The translations under genes and the position numbers were made by a program. A stretch of 64,000 nt of DNA from Paralichthys olivaceus (lineage: Eukaryota; Chordata; Actinopteri; Pleuronectiformes; Paralichthyidae). Below, piece by piece: positions 56,201-64,000 of this stretch. Where the stretch lies: positions 938,501 through 1,002,500 of the forward strand of contig NC_091099.1 in NCBI RefSeq assembly GCF_024713975.1, given 5' to 3'. Positions within the stretch are counted from its first letter, which is position 1. The number at the start of each line of letters is the position of its first letter. A model generated the notes under the pieces. It saw only the letters and a list, made by a program, of their open reading frames with translations. It made no database searches and was not told where the DNA came from.

Positions 56201-57703
56201 GAGCCAGTGTCCTCAGCTTGTGTCTGAATGTGCGGCTCTGGAGGAGTTCATTCACGAAGGGTGAGTCATCGAGATGTTTGCAAGAAATACACAAAATAAC
56301 TGTCAGCACGACACGAGTCACAAGCTCATGTCCAACTTCATGGATGTGAAATATATATATTCAGTTGAGGAGAGCTGGTAGTGTTGAGGTGCGACATCAT
56401 ACCGAGTATCGTAGCGTGTGAAATCAGACCTCAACCCAGGAGATCTGCTCACAGCCATAAAAACAGAGGGTTGTAAAAGGCAGCTGGTCAGACTGGTGGT
56501 GGAGGAATGTCAGGATATCTGGGGTTTGATTTCCTTCTCTGTAAATAAAACACAAATAAAGTCCCACACTTTAAGTAGCTCAGTGGGTTTGAAGGGTTCG
56601 AGCGGTGGAGCCAGCTCCGGCCACAGGGTGTGAGGAGGTAGAATGATTGTGACCCGACTCACCGGTGAATTTTGATTTTATGCCCAAGTTTTCATTGTTA
56701 TAAAATCAGTTCACAAAGAAACCCGGCAAGATCCAGAAGAGAAAATAAAGTAGATCCGTTTCATGTGCGGTCGGCAGAGGTGCAGCGGCTTGGAAACCAC
56801 TCAGGACATTTTCCCTTGAAGATGAAGCATCAAACAAATTTAGACATTCGATTAATAGATAATGAATTAATGGTCTCGACCGAGGAGGTGACGCTCTCAC
56901 TCCTGACCGCTGTTTGTAAGCAAGAGCATGAAAAAGCTCCCGGACAGATGAGCACCACACTTAGCACAAGGACGTTTATTTACAAACTGAACATTCTGTG
57001 TCGAGAACTTGAAACCAGTGGAGTCGCCCCCTGCTGGTCATGTGAGAGAATATGGGTTTCAGTCATCGTCACTTCCAGGAACCCTTCTTTTATTTTTATC
57101 TCGTCTGTGATCACTGTGCGTACTCGTCAAAGACTGAGGAGAAACTTGCATCATATGTGATATTTGGTTTCTTGCTTTAGTGTAATTGAAGTTTTTATAC
57201 TCATAAGTTATGTATATTGTGATTTTTATATTGTGATTTGTATTTGGTTTCTGAGCCAAACTTTCTTTCTTTCTCAGTCTCACTCTGAACCAGTGCCCGG
57301 CTGCAGTCAGACTCACTGACTCAGGCCCGTGGAGATTTCACCACCAAGTCGTGTGGTTAACACAGACATTTGGTTTTTTTTTTTACATGCGGAGGAGAAA
57401 AGCTGGTTTGTTGTTTACAGCCGAATGAGAAATCAGGTCTTCACTGTGACGCTGGGTGTTTCAGATTCTTCTGGTCGGTCGTGATTCGTTCTGTTCAAGA
57501 AGTTAAAATAACTGGAGGAGCTCGTCCCAACGTTTGTCGCATTTAATTTACAGATGTGTTGTCGGTAGTAACGCCCCCGTCTCTGTTTCAGCTACTTGAT
57601 TGGAGAGGAGGGATACTGTCTGACCTCCCTGCTGAGCGCCTTGGCCTATGTTGAGTCGCTGCACGCAGGAGCAGCTCAGCTTCCTGCGGACAAGCTCGTA
57701 TGA
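40749..57703 (+). CDS. vps9d1: VPS9 domain-containing protein 1
   Basis: VPS9D1 carries an N-terminal MIT-like region and a C-terminal VPS9 domain, the fold that activates Rab5-family GTPases on endosomes. Sixteen coding exons join in phase, giving 674 aa (human about 631): 40749-40844, 41992-42064, 43037-43234, 43356-43482, 44003-44114, 45568-45630, 45951-46003, 46756-46843, 46986-47071, 47561-47700, 47781-48131, 48216-48345, 49140-49345, 49704-49788, 56156-56260, 57592-57703. Recognisable blocks are [18 protein letters not shown] at the start, [64 protein letters not shown], and the VPS9 signature [17 protein letters not shown], then [21 protein letters not shown]. Exon 4 uses a poor acceptor (GCGAAG) chosen by phase. 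Intron 14 is 6.4 kb and contains a large minisatellite. Confidence 0.93.
41365..41530 (+). repeat. Dispersed fish repeat, vps9d1 intron 1
   Basis: GCGGATGCTTTTATCCAAAG and CGACTT, then GGGTTCAGCATCTCGCCCGA, GGACACTCGGGTATGG, and a B-box-like end GATTCCAGCTGCTGACC with CCGCTCTACCCCCTCAGCCAC follow the layout of an abundant teleost interspersed repeat. It is degenerate and noncoding. I do not assign a family name. Confidence 0.65.
43629..43897. mobile_element. Retroelement-like insertion with 12-bp target-site duplication
   Basis: A segment of about 245 bp (43641-43885) is bracketed by the exact direct repeat ATTTTAGTTCAA at 43629-43640 and 43886-43897. The insert contains TATTTGTCATATACACAATAAC, GGTAATGAAATTCTTATTTTGCAAC and a TTCTTGAATCTTGAA end, features of short LINE/SINE-like fish retroelements. 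It lies in vps9d1 intron 4, ending about 105 bp before exon 5. The bracketing repeat is seen directly; the retroposition mechanism is inferred. Confidence 0.7.
44442..44717 (+). promoter_or_regulatory. vps9d1: Candidate internal vps9d1 promoter and alternative first exon
   Basis: Within intron 5, a CpG-enriched stretch carries a full CRE (TGACGTCA, 44442-44449), an inverted CCAAT core (GATTGG, about 44472) and a GATA-like AGATAA. Downstream an ATG at 44658 opens 20 codons ([20 protein letters not shown]) ending exactly at a donor AAG|GTAACG in phase 0. The next vps9d1 exon (45568, KLSLQRQ) also begins in phase 0, so the splice stays in frame. An upstream in-frame ATG at 44550 would add 36 residues. 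The product would be about 492 or 528 aa, lacking residues 1-202 with the MIT-like region but keeping VPS9. Confidence 0.5.
47203..47240. repeat. (CA)19 microsatellite, vps9d1 intron 9
   Basis: Thirty-eight bases of pure CA dinucleotide about 130 bp after the exon 9 donor. Confidence 0.93.
47403..47470 (+). repeat. Dispersed fish repeat, partial copy 3, vps9d1 intron 9
   Basis: The run CCTGCTGCCTGGCTGCAG...CAAACCTTACCTCCTCCATGTTAGCATATGGGAC matches the last half of the repeat at 22429-22560 and of the reverse copy at 13808-13935. The first half is missing or too diverged to see. Confidence 0.7.
49886..52920. repeat. 11-bp minisatellite, about 3.03 kb, vps9d1 intron 14
   Basis: About 275 copies of variants of GTAGAGGGGYR (commonly GTAGAGGGGTA, GTAGAGGGGCG, GTAGAGGGACG, ATAGAGGGA-) run from 49886 to 52920 with occasional 10-bp units. 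The array starts about 98 bp after the exon 14 donor. Because 11 is not a multiple of 3 and the C-rich strand of the unit lacks stop triplets, the minus strand stays open for 537 codons as a Pro/Leu/Tyr/Ser/Thr 11-residue repeat. That frame has no splice support or family and is treated as a by-product. A block of the array is duplicated internally with a 754-bp offset. Confidence 0.97.
52921..56155. other. vps9d1 intron 14, part after the minisatellite
   Basis: No exon is recognised here. About 53100-53780 contains sequence of higher complexity with short frames on both strands that I cannot assign, possibly an old transposon fragment. Two TTAATTAA palindromes (55407-55414 and 55422-55429, 15 bp apart) and a compact, low-repeat stretch (about 55480-56050) are candidate regulatory DNA. 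A C run sits at 55437-55447. Confidence 0.4.
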
Positions 57704-60700
57704 AACAGGTAAAGGACGTTCTGAGGAAACTGAGATTATAAGTCGTGTGTGTTTAATGAAGCATGTTTGACGTCAGCAATGAAAAACTGCTGATTATAGT
57801 CCCACCCCCACCGGTTCACATAAAACTGTTAACATCATTGTAGATTAATTTCAGACTTCTTGTGAAAATAATCTGCAGAAGTTAGTTTTCAAAATCCTTT
57901 TAAAACAAACCAGAGATTCAGCAGATCTGATGAAAAGAGGGAAACTTTTCCACAGTTCAGGAGCAACAGCATCAAATGCTCCGTCAGCTCTGGATTTTAA
58001 ATGTGGAACAGGTTGAGAGCAGATGATCAGAGGCCGGCCGCTCAACTTCTCTGCTGCATAATCACGCAAACTAAATATGGTTTGTTTGTTTGAGGCCAAA
58101 GTTGTAGACAAAGGATCGAAGACACAGATGTTGTTTCAATCATGTAACTTACGTCCAAAAGTCATTTCTACAGAAGGATTAAAAGATTAAACGATTTAGG
58201 TTTTGTAGAAAAATAGAAAAACATGATAAACATCTTTGTTGTATAGATTTAAAGGAACATTAAAGTTGTGTAATTATTCTCTAGCGGCTGTCGTTAATGA
58301 GCCGTGTTCCTCTGTCGAGCTGTGAGACTTTCATACTCAAACAACTGATTGGTTTTAAATGTCCGGTTTCATCACGATCTGTTTTTATATGTTTGAATTT
58401 CAACGTCTGGCTGATTCCAGGAGATTATCAGGAGCTGTGAAAGCAGCAGACGTCGACGAGCACCCGGTCTCAGCTGATCTGAGCTCAGACTGTTACCTGC
58501 TGTGTGTAGTTTGAGAGAGAACCTGGTGTTTCCAGCAACTTCACCCCGAACACAAGTTTTTAAATATGTTGTTGTTCCGTTCTGTGTTGTAGGAAACTCT
58601 TCATCCCTGCTGAACACGCAGCTTCCTGCCAGTTGTGCAGAGTCATGTGATCTTATAAGTGCGGCGCTCGCTTTACAACGCAGGATTAACCCGCTGCCCG
58701 AGTCGTTTCTAACCAATCAGAGCCTGCGAGTTATCGTCAGACATCGTTTTCCGAGAGGAGCCAACGAACTCTGAACGCTGGCTCGTGGGATTTGATCGTG
58801 GTTGAGATTGGACTCGTGATGCCGCTGATGTGTGAATGCTTCTCAAGACAAAAGCTCAGATACGGTTTCACGTGATTTACAAATATGTTTCGTTTTTTTC
58901 TCTTTCATTCAGGAAAAGAGTCAAATCTGTGGGAGCTGAGGCTGAAGTTGTTCAAAATGTGAATCAGACAAACGCTTGTGCTTCAGTTTGCATGAGACTA
59001 AATAACAGCAGGTGGGAAACTAACTTCACGCTGAGGAACTGGAGTCAGGCTTGTTTCAGTCCGGTGCCAAATTTAAATGAATGCACTTTGGGTGAGGAGG
59101 CGTTCAGGGGTCACTGGATGTTTGAGTTGTTTGAGGTCAGGCAGTGGATGAGTTGTGTCACAGATGAGCACAGTGGGAAAAGTGTGAGCTGGTATTTATT
59201 GAAGGTTACGAAACTGTTGCACTTTGGGAGTTTTGCCCGTGAGACATGTTACAAGCCTCAGTCACGGTTCACAGGTTAACAAGACCTTTGAATCATAAGT
59301 TTTCATTTTTATTTTTTAACAAAGCAAAACTAAAAGTTAACCACCTTTAGTTTCACAGCTTGTTTTATACTTTTTACCCATTTCTCAATGAAAAACCAAC
59401 CAAGGAGAATATTAGATCTACGACAGTAAAGGGATTGTGTCATGTTGATGAGTTAATATTTTAAAAAAAGTTTCTAACTGTTTGGTTCTCAAATACATGC
59501 AGACCCTAAATACCTTCTTTTTTTTTGCTTGAACGTAAAACTGTGTCTTTAGACGAATGAGATTAAAATCACAAGTTTACCAACTTAATGTCGAGCAGGT
59601 TGATCGTGGTTAAAAGTCACTTTCTGTGGAATTAATGGAATAAATGGAAACCAGTTGCTGCAGGAAGGAGATTCCTTTTATAATAAGCTATTAAACATCA
59701 GCCTGTGAGCAGCTATTATATTATTAACTATCTTATGAGTCCACATCTTGAGCAGACTTGTCTCTGCTCGTCTTTTCACTTCACTACAGATGAACTACAG
59801 TTTTCTCTTTTTATTTTGTTTGGTTTGTTTTTCTTTCATTTCCTTTCTTTTTAAATGAATTAAATTTAGTCCAGATGCAAAAGAAGTGAAACTATGTCTG
59901 AACTGTTGTTACGTTAATACCAAAAACAGATATCTATGTGATAAACGTGAATGTAATTATAATGTAAATGGAAGAACGCTGTGACATTTTGCAAAGTGGA
60001 TGAAACCACTCGTGTAAATGAATTGTACATTTTGTTATAATGTGAATATTATTTCATTATTAAACTAATTTACTGTGAGCGCCTGAGAGTGTGACGTCGA
60101 GTGTTTGAGAGATGAGTCAATAAAGAGACGAGAGAAATGTTCAGGATCATGTGACGTGTGGTGCTTTCACTCACCTGCTCACCTGCCGGACCTGTCGACC
60201 AATCACAGCCAGCGTCAACAGATCCAGAGCAACTTATCGAAGTTCAATAATTCACTTGGTGCGGGTGAAATATTTCAGTGCGTCGGTACAAAGTCATGTT
60301 TCTGGTTCAAGGTCTAAACACGAATATCAGAAACAGATGATACTGTTGTACTTTTCATCACATCGAGTTTCTTGTTGGATCCTCATCACTTCGGTGATAA
60401 CTTCACTTTTCCTCTGACTGCAGATTATGTTTATTGTAGAATCTGTGATAGATCGTCGTGAACTCTTAAATCACACAAACCAAAGCACAGCCACGTTTAG
60501 AAGAACTGAAGTATCGGTTGGTTTGTCATAAAAAAGATGAAATATAATTTAATTTGCTGCAGAGGAACTTTATGACCTGATGGAAACTTAACATTATGTG
60601 TAAAAAGGTTTTTGTATCTTGCCCATGGATCAGTTTCAGGTTCTGACTCCCACCAAGAGGTTTTATGTCATTTACATGATTTAAAGAGCGACTGAGGATT

Positions 60701-63286
60701 TTAACCTCAGATCAACACCCAACTGAAATCTTTGTGTAACTGACAAGTTGAAATCTGAACTTACTTCTCGGTCCTGATAGAAATGTGCGTCCTCTCCTCT
60801 GAAGTTCAAACATGGCTGCTGTGGTTCAATGTTCTCACCCTGTTGTTAAACTTAAAACCACATTTTGAACCAATTAGTTTGTAATTGCTGTGGGACGTTC
60901 GTCTGTTTACGAGCGTTTTAATGGCGTGTCTGAGTCCTTTCAGCTCGATGGACACGCCCTGCTGGAGATGGCGTGACTTGAGAGCTGGCGGCTGACGTGA
61001 CACGAGCCTCCGCAGTATTTAGACCTTATCAATCACTTCTTTAGTCATGCTGGGCCGATCTCGTGGCGTGGCCTGGTGAGTCAGCGTGTGGTGCGTTCAA
61101 ACACTCAAACCTCCATCGCTGCCATGGAAACGTCTCGCAGCCAAAATCGCAGCTTGTTTTTCCGTCTGATCCCAAATTTGAATCTAACTCATCTCAGCAG
61201 CTCCAGTTTTTTAATCAGAAGCAGAAAAGTCGTTTGGCGTCTTTCTACTTGTGAACATCGAACTGGTCTGAGTTTCCTCATTTCCCATGTCCCCCTGCTC
61301 TGACCATGATCCGCGGCATCGTCAGGTCATGAAGTCGAGACGCAGCCATGAACAGGACTTTCTGTCTCCATCTCTTTTCCCTCCACTTACTCTCAAGTTA
61401 CCAAATCAACCTCTGAAGCTCAACTCACTAAAATCAACCAAACAGACGAGTCTGTTCAAAAACCCTGAGCAGAGTTCATCTCCTGCTGACGAGCGTCGAC
61501 TTCTCTAACTTCTCTTGAACAACAGACGTCCTGTCCTCTGATTGGCTCTCGCTCGGTGCCTCTTGATTCATGGATCACTAAAGATCTCAGAACACTTTTA
61601 TATTTCTCCTGTTCCGACGTTTCAACCGGTTCCCTCTCATTGAATCCGTCACTAACGTTTCCCCCTGACCCCCGGTCTGTTGAGCCTCGTTAGGCGAACC
61701 CTGGCCCCTCGGCCCCGCTCGAACAAAAGCCAGTTTTCGTTTCCTATTAGAATGAGATGAGTCATCGACGGCGGGCGAACATGGCCGCCGCTTGTGTGGG
61801 TGTGTTTGACCTTTTCCTTTCAGGGGGGAGAGCAGGGGGGGGGGGGGAGAGAAAGTGGGGCCCAGTGGGTTTAATCATCATTTGGCCTAATTGAGCCGTG
61901 AGCCGACGAGTTGGAAACAAAAACTGTGTGAACGCCCCCCCACCCCCCCTCCTGACCCCCCACCACGACTACTCTCTCCGCTCGGCTTTCTTGTCCAATC
62001 CCAGTCGTCCTCATCAACCTCGGACGGGACAGATCGTCCGTATCTTTATTGGCAAAACAGATTTACGTTCTTATTGCAGGAGCACGAACACATCAGCAGG
62101 ACATTATATGAGACAACAATACGACTGTACACAACAGAGCGTTACACAACGTCCCCTCTGACGCCACAGTCTGCTGCCGCTCGGTTCATCTGAGGGACAT
62201 GATGTCCCAAATAATGGGGGACAGACAAAGGGGCCTATAGGGGGTCAGTGCTGGTTCTTCGGACCGGGACAGAGAATCACGCTAGGGGACGTAAATGTGT
62301 CAAACTAACCCTGCTGTTAAAAAACAACCCAGTCGCTCTGTGTCCTTTGTCTTTGTCCTCAATGTTGATGAACACAATGGATTCAAGTTGAAGATAACGT
62401 GTTTATTGATTAGTTTTACTTTATAAAATCTTTACATGGAGTTTTTCAATCAGACGAACCACGTTGTGTTTATCTGTGTTCATGTCATGACAGTGATTTA
62501 CTCCTCAGAGCAACATCCTTCACCTGAGTCAGTTCTGATCCACTGACACTGAACTTTAAATTCTGTCCTGATCGAGTCCAGCGGCGTCAAACAAAAAGCT
62601 CGTCGGAGACGGATTTGAACTTTTCTCTCTCTTCTTGTCTGACCAGCTCTAAACATCTTGAATATGTCGGAGTGGCACCGCTGGCCGAGTGGAGACTAAA
62701 TCAGCTGAGCCAGAATCAGTTCTTTGTCGTCACCATCGATGAATCAACATATGTGACACACGTTAAAACTTTCTCCATCTGTCTGAATCTCAAGTCCTAA
62801 ACATCTCAGGTCACTAAGTTATTTTTCCTCTAATCAAACTGTTAAACTGTCAAAATCTTTAAATCTCCAGTATTTACAGACGTCAGTCCTCGTCAGCAGA
62901 AAACTCCACAGCGTCCCTTTAAGTCCAGATTCCTCCGATTCTCTTTGACCGGTTGTTAGAAAAGAAATAAGACTGAGTTTCATGTTTCAGTAGATCCACA
63001 CAGAGAATGCAGTTATATTGGATGTTATATGAATACGACAGAACATTTCTGTTACAATATTTCTATAGAAACAAGCAACAACGAGAAGACGAGTATTATA
63101 AATCCTTTGTGTGTGTTACAAACAGTTCATGCAGAGAAAGCTGAAGATCTCAGAACAACGAGCAGGACCGAGTTTTCAGTGTTAGTTGAATATTATACAA
63201 TTCAGATAAAGTTGTGCAAAGACGGTTTAGAGTCGTGAGAGAGGCGGAGCAGACGACCCTGTGACATCGGGGACACGTCTCCGAGT
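57704..63286. other. Region after vps9d1, including a likely 3' UTR exon
   Basis: Five bases after the vps9d1 stop is a donor-like AACAG|GTAAAG (intron would start at 57709). A good acceptor (TCTTTCATTCAG) ends at 58912, and AATAAA occurs at 59638 and 60119. A 3' UTR intron with a terminal exon of about 58913-60140 is therefore plausible. If exon 16 does not splice, transcription would end earlier. From about 60150 to 63286 I see no gene; 61800-61965 is rich in G and C homopolymer runs. Confidence 0.4.
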
Positions 63287-63727
63287 CTAGAGGTTCTTCT
63301 CCAGAAGGACGGTCTTTAAGTCTGCGGGACAGCTGATGGTGAAGACCGTGTGGGAGGAGTTTCTCTTCTCCACCAGGGCGGCGACAGCTTCGCCCAGGTC
63401 CAGGTGGTTCAGGTAACCAGGAGCCATCCGCTCGGGAGCAGCTACGCCTGCGTCGATCTTCACCTGCGGCCGGAACCCGAGAGAAACGGTTTCAAGACTT
63501 TTATCTTGTCAGTTTAACACAACAGGAGAGTGTGATCATCGGGCTGTGACCAGATCACCTCACCCTCTTCATACAGAGGTCGTGATGCGTTCAGGGCCTC
63601 ACCTGGTTGAGTTTACAGGGAACGTCGGGGTATTCCTCTCGTAGAACCTGGCAGAACGCCAGAGAGCTGGCGGCTCCCACCGTCAGGAAACCGGTTCCTG
63701 GCATCAGCAGCTTTTCTCCTGCTCCTC
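63287..63727 (-). CDS. 3' end of an unidentified, possibly SDR/Rossmann-like protein
   Basis: Two minus-strand exons, 63727-63603 and 63463-63287, join in phase 0 with good splice sites and end at a TAG. They encode the last 99 residues of a protein whose other exons lie right of the window. The first exon reads GAGEKLLMPGTGFLTVGAAS followed by a predicted helix and EEYPDVPCKLNQ. The second has VKIDAGVAAPERM and YLNHLDLGEAVAALVEKR. The order hydrophobic strand, small-residue turn, helix, strand, then a late LxxGEAVAALV helix resembles the C-terminal half of short-chain dehydrogenases, but the usual YxxxK is not present at the expected place (T-V-G-A-A-S). I cannot name the gene. That it is real coding DNA is more certain than the family. 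Confidence 0.55.
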
Positions 63728-64000
63728 CTGAGGCACAGACACGTTCAAGTGAACTTTACTGACGAAGAAGAAAATCCAGGATTGTTTCTTCAATCCGAGA
63801 AACTGATTTAAACAACTTACGTTTACTTAAAGAATTTAAAAGACAAATCTGATGTTTTAAAGCCATCAATATTTTTATAACAACTTTTTGGCCAAAAACA
63901 CCTGGAACCTTTTTTAAGGAAGTAAAACGTTCCTGCAGAACGTTGAACTTCTGGCGACAACAAGCTGTTCCACTCATGTCCACCAGGCGGCGTTAACGCA

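Noticed and set aside
58836..59279. A 147-codon plus-strand frame after vps9d1
   Set aside because: It crosses a good splice acceptor, and I recognise no domain. It is more likely part of a vps9d1 3' UTR exon than a separate gene.

Overview
The window is nuclear DNA from a vertebrate, almost certainly a ray-finned (teleost, probably percomorph) fish. Genes are split into short GT-AG exons, CA/TG microsatellites are frequent, fish-type dispersed repeats are present, and the gene order is a mirror image of part of the human 16q24.3 Fanconi anemia A neighbourhood. I rebuilt gene models by hand from splice sites, reading phase and remembered family sequences. No database search was possible.

Layout, left to right. 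(1) 997-3082, minus: 5' half of cdk10, exons 1-6; the rest lies beyond the left edge. (2) 6811-10229, plus: chmp1a, complete, 7 coding exons, 198 aa, diverging from cdk10. (3) 15718-17124, plus: an intronless CDS for an SLC10A3-type transporter, 468 aa. (4) 21443-35507, plus: fanca, complete, 42 coding exons, 1434 aa. (5) 35848-39451, minus: znf276, complete, 11 coding exons, 611 aa, tail-to-tail with fanca. (6) 40749-57703, plus: vps9d1, complete, 16 coding exons, 674 aa, head-to-head with znf276; its intron 14 holds a 3 kb 11-bp minisatellite. (7) 63287-63727, minus: the last two exons of a gene that continues past the right edge, tentatively SDR/Rossmann-like.

The vps9d1-znf276-fanca block and the divergent cdk10/chmp1a pair match human order and orientation. 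The human neighbours SPATA33 and SPATA2L are not seen, and an slc10a3-like gene sits between chmp1a and fanca. The genes are not an operon or a pathway: Fanconi core complex DNA repair (fanca), ESCRT-III membrane scission (chmp1a), Rab5-family GEF-type trafficking (vps9d1), an ETS2-linked CDK (cdk10), an orphan SLC10 carrier and a ZAD zinc-finger protein.

Most worth a second look: an apparent internal promoter plus alternative first exon in vps9d1 that would splice in frame to exon 6 and drop the MIT region; a perfect CLEAR (TFEB/TFE3-type) palindrome 105 bp upstream of the chmp1a ATG; the minisatellite with an internal 754-bp duplication; a retroelement-like insertion with an exact 12-bp target-site duplication; and fanca acceptors built from (TG)n tracts. 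I found no CRISPR array, phage, operon-like or defence system, and no clearly novel multi-gene system.
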